Source: BP-133 sp040756995
GTDB lineage: Bacteria > Actinomycetota > Acidimicrobiia > IMCC26256 > BP-133
Length of the DNA: 64,000 nucleotides
Assembly: GCA_040756995.1 (NCBI GenBank)
Contig: JBFLYK010000006.1
Location: 62,001-126,000, forward strand
Direction: 5' to 3'
The stretch's first letter is position 1, and every line of letters begins with the position of its first letter. Shown in pieces: positions 1 to 8,725 of this stretch. A model generated the notes under the pieces. It was not told the DNA's origin, made no database searches, and was given only the letters and a program-made list of their open reading frames with translations. A program made the translations under genes and the position numbers.

Positions 1-1
1 A

Positions 2-613
2 CTGTCAGGCTCCGCAACGGCCCGCCACTTCAAGCTGGGCGGCGACAGCTTCAGCATCGGCGCCGCCACCAGCGATACGAAGCAGGCGTTCAAGGTGGCC
101 GAGAAGGTCATCACCGGTGAGACGTTCACCAATCTCACCGACGTGACCCTCGGCTCGGTCACTATCCACCAGATCGGCAGTTGGCTGAAGACGGACCTGA
201 AGCCGGACGCTGCGCCCGTGGTGTCTTACAAGATCACGCTCAAAGGCATCTCCAGCACGTCGGGTGGCCAGGCGGCGGGCGGCAACGAGACCGTATGGCT
301 CGGCAACGACATTGTTCTGGCCGGTCAGAAGGTGCCCGCCGGCGAGCTCGTGGCCCAGTTCAACGATCAACTGAAGGCCCACGAGAAGGACCTGGCTCAG
401 CTCGGCCGCTACAGCATCAGGATCCTCGCGCCCAAGGCCGAGACCGACGAGTGGAACCGGCACTACGTCGAGGCACCGGTGGTCGACGCCGGCTTCGGGC
501 TGAAGGCCCGGGAACGCCAGACCGGGCACTTCCAGGCGATCCGCTTCGGGGTTTCCCGCTTCGTCGGCACCTACACCGAGATCCGGCCCGGAGAGACATC
601 TCCGGCTTCCTGA
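2..613 (+). CDS. Hypothetical protein, 5' end missing
   Basis: The reading frame is open from the first bases of the window, so the gene begins upstream and only its last 203 codons are present. An internal GTG at 95 could act as a start, but the protein-like sequence continues above it. The visible part is beta-rich and polar (for example DVTLGSVTIHQIGSW and SYKITLKGISSTSGG) with no membrane segment. It resembles secreted repeat-type beta proteins, but I do not recognise a family. It ends one base before the ABC ATPase gene, so it probably belongs to the envelope operon that follows. Confidence 0.6.
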   Translation: MSGSATARHFKLGGDSFSIGAATSDTKQAFKVAEKVITGETFTNLTDVTLGSVTIHQIGSWLKTDLKPDAAPVVSYKITLKGISSTSGGQAAGGNETVWLGNDIVLAGQKVPAGELVAQFNDQLKAHEKDLAQLGRYSIRILAPKAETDEWNRHYVEAPVVDAGFGLKARERQTGHFQAIRFGVSRFVGTYTEIRPGETSPAS

Positions 614-614
614 C

Positions 615-1541
615 ATGACCGTCATCTCCTCGGCGAGGCCGCACTCGGTGGCGGCGGGGCGGCCCGGATCGGCTGCCCCGCCGCCCCTCCTGGCCACCTC
701 TCACCTGAACCGCTCCTACGGCTCGCGCCGGGCAGTGCGGGACGTGACGTTCGAGCTCCGGCCCGGGGTCACCGGCCTGCTGGGCCCGAACGGCGCCGGC
801 AAGTCGAGCCTCCTCACCTGCCTGGCCGGTATCGCCGGCTGGGACGACGGTTCGGTGCAGATCGCCGGGGTCGACCTGGCCCGCCATCCCAACGAAGCTC
901 GCCGCCATATCGGGTACATGCCGGAACGGGTGGCGTTCCCGGCCGAAATGCGGGTCGAGGAGTTCCTCCGCTTCGTCAGCACGGTCAAGGGGATCCGCCG
1001 GGCGGAACGGGCCGCGGCCATCGAACCGGTCCTCGAACGAACCGGCCTGGCCGACGTCCGCAGCCGGGTGATCGGCAATCTCTCCAAGGGCTACCGGCAG
1101 CGCGTCGGTCTGGCCCAGGCGCTGCTCGGCGACCCGCCGGTGGTGATCCTCGACGAACCGACCGCCGGGCTCGATCCCCTGAGCGTGTTCGAGATCCGGG
1201 ACCTCCTGACCGACTATGGCCGGAACCGCGTGGTGCTCGTCTCCACCCATCACCTCCCGGACGCCCGCCTGATGTGCGACCGCATCCTCGTCCTGAGTCA
1301 GGGCTGCGTCGTCTACGACGGGGCACCGGCGGGGATGGCCGCTCGGGCCGACGGCGGTGTGCGGGTCCGGATCCGGCTCCGTCGCAACGGTGAAGAAGAG
1401 GTCCTGCTGGTCGAGGCCGCCGGTGAGGAGGAGTTGGGGAACCTCGTTCGGGAGTTGTCGAGCGACGGTCTCGTCCTGGGCGTCGAGCCGACCATGGACA
1501 TCCTCGAAGAGGCGTTCAAGCGGGCGGTGCTGTCGTCATGA
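615..1541 (+). CDS. ABC transporter ATP-binding protein (GldA/CcmA type)
   Basis: Cytoplasmic ATPase of an ABC-2 type exporter, 308 residues. A Walker A motif GPNGAGKS lies at residues 57-64, an ABC signature LSKGYRQR at about 156-163 and a Walker B VVILDE at 176-181, followed by the D-loop TAGLDP and a switch histidine in STHHL. About 28 residues precede the fold. The stop codon overlaps the start of the fused permease (ATGA at 1538), so the two are translationally coupled and should form one transporter. The pairing with a GldG-type partner points to a GldA-like function in envelope export or anchoring. The substrate is unknown. Confidence 0.9.
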   Translation: MTVISSARPHSVAAGRPGSAAPPPLLATSHLNRSYGSRRAVRDVTFELRPGVTGLLGPNGAGKSSLLTCLAGIAGWDDGSVQIAGVDLARHPNEARRHIGYMPERVAFPAEMRVEEFLRFVSTVKGIRRAERAAAIEPVLERTGLADVRSRVIGNLSKGYRQRVGLAQALLGDPPVVILDEPTAGLDPLSVFEIRDLLTDYGRNRVVLVSTHHLPDARLMCDRILVLSQGCVVYDGAPAGMAARADGGVRVRIRLRRNGEEEVLLVEAAGEEELGNLVRELSSDGLVLGVEPTMDILEEAFKRAVLSS

Positions 1542-3568
1542 CGTTCCTCGCCGTCCTCCGACGGGAGCTGCGGGCGCTGGTGGCGCTGCCCCAGACGTAC
1601 GCCATCGCCGCCGCCTACGTCATCATCTCCGGCGTCTTCTTCGTGAACCTGCTCGTCTCCACCCAGGTTCCGGACCTGAAGCAGTACTACTCCAACGTGG
1701 CCAGCACGCTGATCGTGCTCGTCCCGATCGTGGCCATGCGGTCATTCGCCGAGGAACGCAAGAACGGGACCCTCGACCTCACGCTGTCGTGGCCGCTGTC
1801 CCGCACCGGGCTCGTCTTCGGAAAGTTCGCCGCCAACACCCTCTTCGCCTGGACGCTGATCAGCGTGGTATGGATCTACGTGCGGATCCTGTCCGGCCTG
1901 GCGTCGGTCGACGGGGCCCGGGTCGCGGGCGGGTTCATCGGGATGCTCCTGCTGGCGATGGCGTTCTCCGGGCTGGCGCTGGCCGTGTCGGCCCGGACTT
2001 CGTCGCCGACCGCGGCGGCCTTCGTCGGGTTCGGGCTCCTGCTCCTGCTGTGGATCCTGGAGTACGCCCCCGGTTGGGTCCGCGACGCGGTCCGCGGTCT
2101 TGCTCCGACCGCCCACTTCGAGTCGTTCCCCCGCGGCGTCCTGTACCTGGAGGACGTCGCCTACTTCGTCGTCGTGACGGCGATCGGGGTCTGGCTGGCC
2201 ATCGGCGCGATGACGAGGAACCGCCCGGGGCCGTCGTTCTCTTCGCTGGTGCGGCGCGGGCTGTCGCTCACGGTGGCGCTCGTGGCCGTGGTCGGGACGC
2301 CGGCCATGGCCGAACGCCTCGACGGCGACGTCGACCTGACCGCCGCCAAGCGCAACACGATCAGCCCGGTCACCCGGGACGTGGTGGCCCGGATCCACGA
2401 TCGCATCAGCCTGACGGCCTTCGTCCGGCCGATCAGCGCCGAGGAGACCCAGCTCCGCAACGCCGTCAAGATGTACCGGGCGGCCGGTGCCCGCATCGAT
2501 GTGCGGACCGTCGACCCGGAGACCCAGCCCAGCCTCGCCCGCCAGGCCGGCATCACCGAATACAACAAATACATCGTCGAGCTGGCGGGACGCCGTGAGG
2601 TGCTCGGTGATCTCGGGCAGGTCACGGTGACCAGCGCGCTGAACCGCCTGTCCCGCCCCGATCCCCCGAGAGCCTGCTTCACGATCGGCCACGGTGAGCG
2701 CAGCATCGACGACTCCGGCCCGGACGGGCTCAACGGGCTGCGGGGGCAGCTCGGCCAGCTCGGATACGACGTCCGCCCCCTGGCGCTGGCCGGCACGGGC
2801 GGCGCCGACGAGCTGCGCCGCTGCGCCGTGGTCGTGGTGGCCGGCCCCCGTGTCGCCTTCCTCGACGGGGAGCTGGCCGCGCTGACCGGATACGCCAGGG
2901 ACAACGGCCGCCTGGTGGTCCTGGCCGACGGCGTCACCGGACCAAGGGAGCAGCTGAACGAGCTCATTGGCCGGTTCGGGCTGTCCTTCGGCGCCGACAC
3001 GGTTCGTGACCTGAGCTCGATCGCCGACGACCCGGGATCGGTCGTGTCGTTCGACTATCCCTCGAAGAGCCCGGTGGTCGTCCGCCTCGATGACGACAAC
3101 ATCCCGGTGGTGGTGCCCAATCCCCGGCCGATCGGGCAGGCGGCCGACAGCGAGGGGTACCTCAGCCCGCTGGTGCGCTCCAGCCCCAAGAGCTGGGTGC
3201 AGCCGGCCCAGGGCCGGCCCGAGAAGGGACCGTTCCTGCTGGCGGCGGTGTCCGACGCCGCCCGGGTGGAGGGAACCGGCCGGGACAGCGCGCTGGCCCG
3301 CGCCCGCATCGGCGTGGTCGGGACGGCGGACATCGCCGTCAATCGGTTCTTCGGCTTCTACGGCAACCGGCAGTTCCTGACCGCTCTCGTGCAGTGGGTG
3401 GCGCTGGAGAACGACATCATCAGTGCCAACCGGGACCCCGGCGGCTTCTACAAGCTGGTGTTGACCGGAGCCCAGAAGAGCGACCTCACCCGGCGCGGCA
3501 TCGTCTATCCGGCGCTGGCCGTCCTCGTGCCCCTGCCACTCACCTTCTACCGGCTGAAGCGGGGCTGA
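1538..3568 (+). CDS. ABC-2 permease fused to GldG-type extracytoplasmic domain
   Basis: 676 residues. The first 230 or so are hydrophobic with about six membrane segments (permease, GldF-like), including the ERKNGTLDL loop typical of ABC-2 permeases. A further membrane segment near residue 250 is followed by the GldG-like start DLTAAKRNTISPVTRDV and a long soluble region. A last membrane helix and a basic tail (YRLKRG) close the protein. In gliding bacteria GldF and GldG are separate proteins, so here they are fused. It overlaps both neighbours by four bases or one base. It is probably the membrane partner of the ATPase encoded just upstream. Confidence 0.85.
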   Translation: MTFLAVLRRELRALVALPQTYAIAAAYVIISGVFFVNLLVSTQVPDLKQYYSNVASTLIVLVPIVAMRSFAEERKNGTLDLTLSWPLSRTGLVFGKFAANTLFAWTLISVVWIYVRILSGLASVDGARVAGGFIGMLLLAMAFSGLALAVSARTSSPTAAAFVGFGLLLLLWILEYAPGWVRDAVRGLAPTAHFESFPRGVLYLEDVAYFVVVTAIGVWLAIGAMTRNRPGPSFSSLVRRGLSLTVALVAVVGTPAMAERLDGDVDLTAAKRNTISPVTRDVVARIHDRISLTAFVRPISAEETQLRNAVKMYRAAGARIDVRTVDPETQPSLARQAGITEYNKYIVELAGRREVLGDLGQVTVTSALNRLSRPDPPRACFTIGHGERSIDDSGPDGLNGLRGQLGQLGYDVRPLALAGTGGADELRRCAVVVVAGPRVAFLDGELAALTGYARDNGRLVVLADGVTGPREQLNELIGRFGLSFGADTVRDLSSIADDPGSVVSFDYPSKSPVVVRLDDDNIPVVVPNPRPIGQAADSEGYLSPLVRSSPKSWVQPAQGRPEKGPFLLAAVSDAARVEGTGRDSALARARIGVVGTADIAVNRFFGFYGNRQFLTALVQWVALENDIISANRDPGGFYKLVLTGAQKSDLTRRGIVYPALAVLVPLPLTFYRLKRG

Positions 3569-4203
3569 TGATGTGGCGAGGCGTTCACTGGCTGGTGTCC
3601 GGGGCGCTGTGCACCGCGCTGGTGGCCGGGTGTGGAGCGGACGGCGATGACCCGGGCGTCACGGCGCTGATCGACCGACCGGCGGCCGAGATCCTCCGGG
3701 TCACCGCCATCGCCCGGGACGGTCGGCGGGCCGAGCTCACGCACGACGGGCAGGGCACGTGGACGCCGCAGCCGGGCTTGGCGCCCGAGGCGGCCGTGCT
3801 CATGTTCCAGGCCCAGGATCAGCTCTTCCCGCTGCGGGCCTACCAGCGGCTGCGATCGGATGCGGCCAACCCGGAGTTCGGGCTGACCGACCCGGAGATC
3901 ACCATCTCCGCCATCGACGCCAGCGGCCGGACCCACACACTCCTGCTGGGCGCCGCCACGTTCAACGACGGAGGGTTCTACGCCCGCCGTCCGGAGCGCG
4001 GCGACGTCGTGTACCTCGTGCCCCGACGGGTCGTCCACGATCTGCGGTCCCTGATTGAGGGCCGGCCTGTCACCGTGGCGCATCCCGTCGAAGACAAGTT
4101 CGAACAGATCGCCGCCCGCGCCGAGCGCGCCGGATCCGAACCGGACCTGTGGCTTCGCCAGGCGCTCGAGTCGGGGGCGTCGCTTCCAGGGGGGCTCGAA
4201 TGA
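3568..4203 (+). CDS. DUF4340-like lipoprotein
   Basis: 211 residues. It starts at the ATG that overlaps the stop of the permease gene, and a second ATG follows directly. The N-terminus is a lipoprotein signal with lipobox LVAGC, so the protein is predicted to be anchored on the outer face of the membrane. The remainder (ILRVTAIARDGRRAELTHDGQGTWTPQPG, shown here in part, then GLTDPEITISAIDASGRTH) has the short beta-meander repeats seen in DUF4340 proteins, which usually accompany GldG-type transporters. The family call is from pattern and context, not from a search. It is coupled to the next gene by an ATGA overlap at 4200. Confidence 0.7.
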   Translation: MMWRGVHWLVSGALCTALVAGCGADGDDPGVTALIDRPAAEILRVTAIARDGRRAELTHDGQGTWTPQPGLAPEAAVLMFQAQDQLFPLRAYQRLRSDAANPEFGLTDPEITISAIDASGRTHTLLLGAATFNDGGFYARRPERGDVVYLVPRRVVHDLRSLIEGRPVTVAHPVEDKFEQIAARAERAGSEPDLWLRQALESGASLPGGLE

Positions 4204-5129
4204 AGCGGAGCCGGATGTTCGGGACGTTGGCTGTGGCGGTCATCATCAGCGCCGGCTGCTCGAACGGGGAACGAAAGACGCCCGAGGTGGCGGCCAGCGT
4301 CGGTTCGGCCAAGGTCTCCGCCAAGGAGATCGACTCGCTCACCGCCGAGTACCTGAGCACCGCGGCCGGCAAGGAATTGGAACAGCAGATCGGCCGCGAA
4401 GAGGTCACCCGGCTGGTACTGGGCTTCCACATCAAGAACCTGGTACTGCTCCACACGGCCAAAGAGATGGGCGTGAGCGCTCCAACGGATCCGATGGAAG
4501 CCGGATTCTCGGTGATGGCCGCCGAGGAGTCGTACCGCCAGGCGGGGTTCACCGAACGGGACCTGATCGAATCCGATCGGGCCGGGCGGATCAGCAAAGC
4601 GCTGGCGGAGAAGGTCTTTCCCCAAGTGCCGGTGGCCGATGACGAGATCCGCCGTACGTTCGACCAGCAGAAGCAGGTGTTCCAGCAGTCGTGGCGCGTC
4701 GGAGCTGAGGTCGCCATCTTCAACGCCGCTGATGCCGCCGCCCGCCTTCGGGAACGGGCGCAGCGGGGCGAGCCCTTCTCCGAGGCGGCTCGATCGCTCG
4801 GGGCGGTCGAGACCGGAACCGTCGAAGTGACACCGATCTCACCGATCCCGCAGCCGTTCGTCGAGGCCCTGGGGAAGCTCCGCGCCGGTGAGATCAGCGA
4901 GCCAATAGCCGCCGGATCGAGCTGGTTCGTCGCCCGGATCGACCGGCGCGACGACTACTCGGCCCGCTCCTTTGAAGAGGTGAAGCCGGAAGTCACGGCC
5001 TTCCTTGCCGACCAGAAGCGCCAGGACCTCTTCACCGACTGGTTCGTCCGGAAGCTGCGGGCGGCCGACGTGCAGGTCGACGAGGCCTACGGGAAGTGGG
5101 ACCCGACGACGGGGACGGTGCAGGGATGA
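4200..5129 (+). CDS. PpiC/SurA-type peptidyl-prolyl isomerase lipoprotein
   Basis: 309 residues, starting at the ATG of the ATGA overlap. A lipoprotein signal with lipobox IISAGC is followed by a helical SurA_N-like region (about residues 40-150) and a parvulin-like segment (about 165-270) with FSEAARSLG and the GEISEPI loop typical of PpiC rotamases. Its expected role is folding of secreted proteins outside the membrane, as for PrsA. Its position inside the transporter operon suggests that it serves an exported client of this system, for example the delta-60 repeat protein downstream. That client link is inference. Confidence 0.8.
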   Translation: MKRSRMFGTLAVAVIISAGCSNGERKTPEVAASVGSAKVSAKEIDSLTAEYLSTAAGKELEQQIGREEVTRLVLGFHIKNLVLLHTAKEMGVSAPTDPMEAGFSVMAAEESYRQAGFTERDLIESDRAGRISKALAEKVFPQVPVADDEIRRTFDQQKQVFQQSWRVGAEVAIFNAADAAARLRERAQRGEPFSEAARSLGAVETGTVEVTPISPIPQPFVEALGKLRAGEISEPIAAGSSWFVARIDRRDDYSARSFEEVKPEVTAFLADQKRQDLFTDWFVRKLRAADVQVDEAYGKWDPTTGTVQG

Positions 5130-6286
5130 CCCGCTTCCGGATCGTCGTCGGGGCCGCCTGCACCGCGCTGGTTCTCGCCGCGCCGCCATTGTGGGCGCAG
5201 TCGGCCGACGTGATCGTGCGGGTGGAGCGGACACCGGGGGAGACGACGCTGTCGAAGTCGCCGAACTGGGTGCCGATCACTGTGATCGTCGTCGACCGTG
5301 CCACCGGTGCTCCGCCCCGGGACGACTACAACGTCGTCGCGCTCGCCCGCAACGCGGCCGGGGAGGAGACGGAGGCGTACGGGTGCGGGCAGAGATCGGA
5401 CAACAACGTCGGCGTTCCCCGCGGGATCTACGACTGCGTCGTGATCGTCGACCACGGCGGCTCGTGGACGTTCGAAGGCGTTGTCAACTCGGTTCCGGTC
5501 GGCAACGCGCCGAAGGTCACGCTGGCCCGGGGCAGCTTCACCATGGATGTCGAGGCCGGCGCGCTGGCCGGTCTGGCCCCCAAACCTGACGCCATCCGGG
5601 CCCAGCCCCGCGAAGTCGTGCTCCTCGGGCTCCACAGCGCCTTCGCCGGGGTCTGGGGCCTGTGCGTCGCGCTCCTGGTGGCCGTGGCGCTGCCCGCCGC
5701 CCGCCGGCTGCTGTCGCCTACCGCCCTCCACCGCCTGGAGGACCGTCTCGGACTCCTCACCCGCCTGGCCATGGGCAGCACGGCGCTGGTCGCCGGCACC
5801 GGCCTGTATCTCCTGCTGAATCAGACCGCCTACGAGACCCCCTGGTCGCCGAGCGCCGTCGAGGGCGTGTTCCGCCTGCCCTACGGGCGACCGTATTTCC
5901 TCACCCTGGGGGTGAAGCTCGTCGTCTACGCCCTGATGGTCCTCGGCCTGCTTCCGCTGATCCTCGAGGCCCGCCGCCGCTCGCAACTGGCGGGGGATCA
6001 GGCCAACGGCATCGGACCACGGACACCGGCCGCCCGTCCCGCCTCGCCGTGGGCGATAACAGCGCCGGCGGCCGCCACCGGACAACGAGGTGCCACGGCC
6101 ACGCTGGAAGCACCCGCCCATTCTCGGCTGGCGGTCACCTCGGCCCAGGGACGGCCGGGCGCTTCGGGTCTGGCCCGGCTCGGCGCCGCCGTCATGGTGG
6201 TGGGCGGACCCACGATCCTCGGCTGCGTCACGGTCCTCAAGTACCTCCACGAATTCGTGGAAGCCTCCCGGGCGGTGGCCCGGTGA
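5126..6286 (+). CDS. Secreted/membrane protein with CopD-like C-terminal half
   Basis: 386 residues, ATG start in an ATGA overlap. A signal peptide (residues 1-25, ending PPLWAQ) leads into a soluble beta-type domain (about 26-165) with two cysteines, then four or so membrane segments. The membrane half (VWGLCVALLVAVALPAAR ... RPYFLTLGVKLVVYALMVLG) resembles the CopD family of copper-related membrane proteins. A low-complexity loop from about residue 290 precedes the last helix. The following gene encodes a CopC/YtkA-like protein, the usual CopD partner. No histidine or methionine-rich copper motif is obvious, so copper transport is only a suggestion. Confidence 0.65.
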   Translation: MTRFRIVVGAACTALVLAAPPLWAQSADVIVRVERTPGETTLSKSPNWVPITVIVVDRATGAPPRDDYNVVALARNAAGEETEAYGCGQRSDNNVGVPRGIYDCVVIVDHGGSWTFEGVVNSVPVGNAPKVTLARGSFTMDVEAGALAGLAPKPDAIRAQPREVVLLGLHSAFAGVWGLCVALLVAVALPAARRLLSPTALHRLEDRLGLLTRLAMGSTALVAGTGLYLLLNQTAYETPWSPSAVEGVFRLPYGRPYFLTLGVKLVVYALMVLGLLPLILEARRRSQLAGDQANGIGPRTPAARPASPWAITAPAAATGQRGATATLEAPAHSRLAVTSAQGRPGASGLARLGAAVMVVGGPTILGCVTVLKYLHEFVEASRAVAR

Positions 6287-6849
6287 TCCGGCGGCAATGG
6301 GCGGCGCTGGTCGGGCTCGCCGCAGTGTTGGCGGTTGCAGGGCTGGCCGGCGCGCCACCGGCTGTCGCCCATTCGGGGTCCCGGGCAGAGCTGTACCTAG
6401 CCGACCTCCGCCTGGAGCCGGCTCGCCCCGGCGAATGGACCATCCACGCCTTCCTCACCGACCGGGATTCCGGGAAGGCACTGCCGGGCTTCGACGTCCA
6501 GGTCACCGGTCTCAGCCCCACCGGCCAGCGGTTCGGCCCGGTCAAACTCGACGATCCAGGCCTTCGCGGCGACTACTCGGCGACGGTCACCCCGGAGCCC
6601 GGGCCGTGGTCGATCACCGTTGACGCCAAAGGATTTCCGGGCGGGGCCGAAGGCATCCCGCTCCTCCAGCGCGTCGACGTGCACCTCACGCCCGGAGCCA
6701 GCGCCACGGCCCCCTCGGCGGCCTCCCGTCAGCGGTCGTCCGGCGGGCCTGATCCGATCCGGTGGGCCGTCCCCGCTGTCACCGTCGTCGTCATTGGCGT
6801 GCTGGCGCTGGGCGCCACACGGCGGCGTTCGGTCGAGGCGACCGGATGA
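6283..6849 (+). CDS. CopC/YtkA-like exported protein with C-terminal anchor
   Basis: 188 residues from a GTG that overlaps the previous stop (GTGA). A signal peptide ends near PPAVAHS. A single beta-sandwich-like domain (about residues 30-135) contains PARPGEWTIHAFLTDRDSG and PGPWSITVDAKGF, the pattern of YtkA/FixH/CopC-like domains. A serine/alanine-rich spacer and one membrane helix (about 155-180) with an RRR tail follow. The mature start AHS leaves a histidine at the new N-terminus, as in CopC copper sites, but this is weak evidence. It is coupled to the repeat protein by an ATGA overlap. Confidence 0.65.
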   Translation: MIRRQWAALVGLAAVLAVAGLAGAPPAVAHSGSRAELYLADLRLEPARPGEWTIHAFLTDRDSGKALPGFDVQVTGLSPTGQRFGPVKLDDPGLRGDYSATVTPEPGPWSITVDAKGFPGGAEGIPLLQRVDVHLTPGASATAPSAASRQRSSGGPDPIRWAVPAVTVVVIGVLALGATRRRSVEATG

Positions 6850-8255
6850 ACCGCCGGGGTCTGCTCCAGCCGCTGCTGGTGACGGGTGTGCTGCTGTCGT
6901 CGCTGCTGGCGCCACCGGGCCCGGCGGGGGCCGCCCCCGGGGACCCCGACCGCACCTTCGGGAGGGACGGCACGCTGACCACCGACTTCGACGGCGGGAC
7001 CGACCAGGCCCGGGCCGTGGTCGTCCAATCCGACGGCAAGGTGGTGGCCGCCGGTGCCGGTTCCATCAGCACCGCCAAGCGGGTCGGCGGTGAAGGAGGC
7101 CTCGGCGGTCGGGGTGGGGCGCAGTTCGCCCTGGCCCGCTACGGACCGGACGGCTCGCTCGATCCAACGTTCGGAGGCGACGGCAAGGTCACGACGGACA
7201 TCGCCGGCGATGACGCCCAGGCGCTGGCCGTGGTCCTCCAGCCGGACGGAAACATCGTCGCCGCCGGCGGGGCGGTGGTCGACGGCTACGGCGAGTTCGC
7301 CCTCGCCCGCTACTTGCCCGACGGCGCGCTCGACCCGACGTTCGCCGGGGACGGAACGCTGACCACCGACCTTCCCGGGGTCGACGCCCGCGCCTTCGCG
7401 CTGGCGGTCCAGCCCGACGGGAAGCTGGTCGCCGCCGGGTACTCCTACGAGGGCGGCGACAGCATCCAGTTCGCGCTGGCCCGCTACCTGCCCGACGGTG
7501 TCCTCGACCCCGACTTCGGCCGGGGCGGCATCGTCATCACCGACTTCGCCGGTGGGACCGACCAGGCCCGGGCCCTCGTCGTTCAGCCCGACGGGAAACT
7601 GGTGGCCGCCGGTTTCGCCCTGGAGAAGGGTAGTTTCCAGTTCGCCCTGGCCCGCTACCAGCCTGACGGCCGGCTCGACACCGGCTTCGGCGGTGACGGG
7701 ACGGTCACCACCGACTTCAGCGGGGGTGACGACCAGGCCTTCGGGATCGGCCTCCAACCGGACGGGCGCCTGGTGGCGGCCGGCGGCGCGCTGGTCGGCC
7801 GCAAACCCCTGTCCGGTCTTCCGGCCACCGCCCTGACGCCACCGGACGAGGCGCCCCACGGCGAGTTCGCCGTTGCCCGCTACCTGCCCGATGGAACCCT
7901 CGACACGAGCTTCGACGGTGACGGCCGGCAGACCACGCGGTTCGGTGGGCCGGCCAGCGCCGCCGCGCTGCTGCTCGAACCGGCCGGCGAGATCGTGACC
8001 GTCGGGTTCGCCGCCGAAGGCGACCGCTTCCAATTCGCCCTCGCCCGGTACCTGCCCCACGGCGGCCTGGACCCGAGCTTCTCCGGCGACGGGAAGCTCA
8101 CCGCCGCGGTCGCCGACGGCGAGTGCGAGGCGTTCGCCGTGGCCCGCCAGCCTGACCGGAAGCTTGTGGCGGCCGGATTCGCCGTCGAGGGCGGCGGCTT
8201 CCAGTTCGCGCTGGCCCGCTACGAGAGCAGCCTGATCGAAAGCGGTGTCCGGTGA
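6846..8255 (+). CDS. Secreted delta-60 repeat protein
   Basis: 469 residues, ATG start in an ATGA overlap. A signal peptide ends near GPAGAAPG. The rest consists of seven consecutive repeats of about 55-75 residues with the consensus LDPTFGGDGxxTTDF, then QPDGKLVAAG, then FALARYLPDG. This is the delta-60 repeat pattern, expected to build a beta-propeller. Insertions occur in repeats 1 and 5. No membrane anchor or sorting signal is visible at the C-terminus, so it should be released or held by partners. It may be the exported client of the operon, but no function is known. Confidence 0.85.
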   Translation: MNRRGLLQPLLVTGVLLSSLLAPPGPAGAAPGDPDRTFGRDGTLTTDFDGGTDQARAVVVQSDGKVVAAGAGSISTAKRVGGEGGLGGRGGAQFALARYGPDGSLDPTFGGDGKVTTDIAGDDAQALAVVLQPDGNIVAAGGAVVDGYGEFALARYLPDGALDPTFAGDGTLTTDLPGVDARAFALAVQPDGKLVAAGYSYEGGDSIQFALARYLPDGVLDPDFGRGGIVITDFAGGTDQARALVVQPDGKLVAAGFALEKGSFQFALARYQPDGRLDTGFGGDGTVTTDFSGGDDQAFGIGLQPDGRLVAAGGALVGRKPLSGLPATALTPPDEAPHGEFAVARYLPDGTLDTSFDGDGRQTTRFGGPASAAALLLEPAGEIVTVGFAAEGDRFQFALARYLPHGGLDPSFSGDGKLTAAVADGECEAFAVARQPDRKLVAAGFAVEGGGFQFALARYESSLIESGVR

Positions 8256-8725
8256 CGGAGATCGACGCCCGTTCCCGACCTCCGGGCTGGCCGTCGGACG
8301 GCGCCGACGGCGAGACCTGGATCCGGATTGTGACTTATGACAGCGACCTGGAGCATCCCGAGTCGCGGGCCGCCTACCTCTCCTACACCGCCAAGAACGT
8401 CGTCCGGCTACTGCAGGGCTGCGCCGGGTTCCGCCACGGGTACTGGGCGGAGGACGCCGAAACGGGCCGGATGGCGGCGATCACGATCTGGGAGAGCCGG
8501 GAGACCATTGAGGCCGCCGATCCGAAGCTGGACCGCCTGCATGAAGAGCGGGAGAACCTCGGAGTCCGCGTCGTCAGCGTCAACAACTTCAAGCTGCTGC
8601 CGGTCGGAGACGGACTGATCAGCTGGATCGAGGACGCGTACCTCGTGCGTGACCGCCTCGTCCAGGACGGCGCTTCAGCGCTGGATGACCGGTTGGCCAC
8701 CCCCCGCCTCGACGGGGAGCGGTGA
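8252..8725 (+). CDS. Dimeric alpha/beta-barrel protein (ABM-like)
   Basis: 157 residues from a GTG overlapping the previous stop. The segment WIRIVTYDSDLEHPESR to NNFKLLPVGDG contains GFRHGYW and AAITIWESRETIEAA, the pattern of antibiotic-biosynthesis-monooxygenase-type barrels. These act as small cofactor-free oxygenases, heme enzymes or simply as binding folds. It has no export signal, unlike its upstream neighbours. Its last 51 bases overlap the convergent ferredoxin reductase gene. Function unknown. Confidence 0.6.
   Translation: MTEIDARSRPPGWPSDGADGETWIRIVTYDSDLEHPESRAAYLSYTAKNVVRLLQGCAGFRHGYWAEDAETGRMAAITIWESRETIEAADPKLDRLHEERENLGVRVVSVNNFKLLPVGDGLISWIEDAYLVRDRLVQDGASALDDRLATPRLDGER

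Noticed and set aside
6900..8240. Tandem DNA repeats in the delta-60 gene as a possible recombination hotspot or CRISPR-like array
   Set aside because: The periodicity is at protein level with diverged codons and no constant spacer, so it reflects the repeat domain only.
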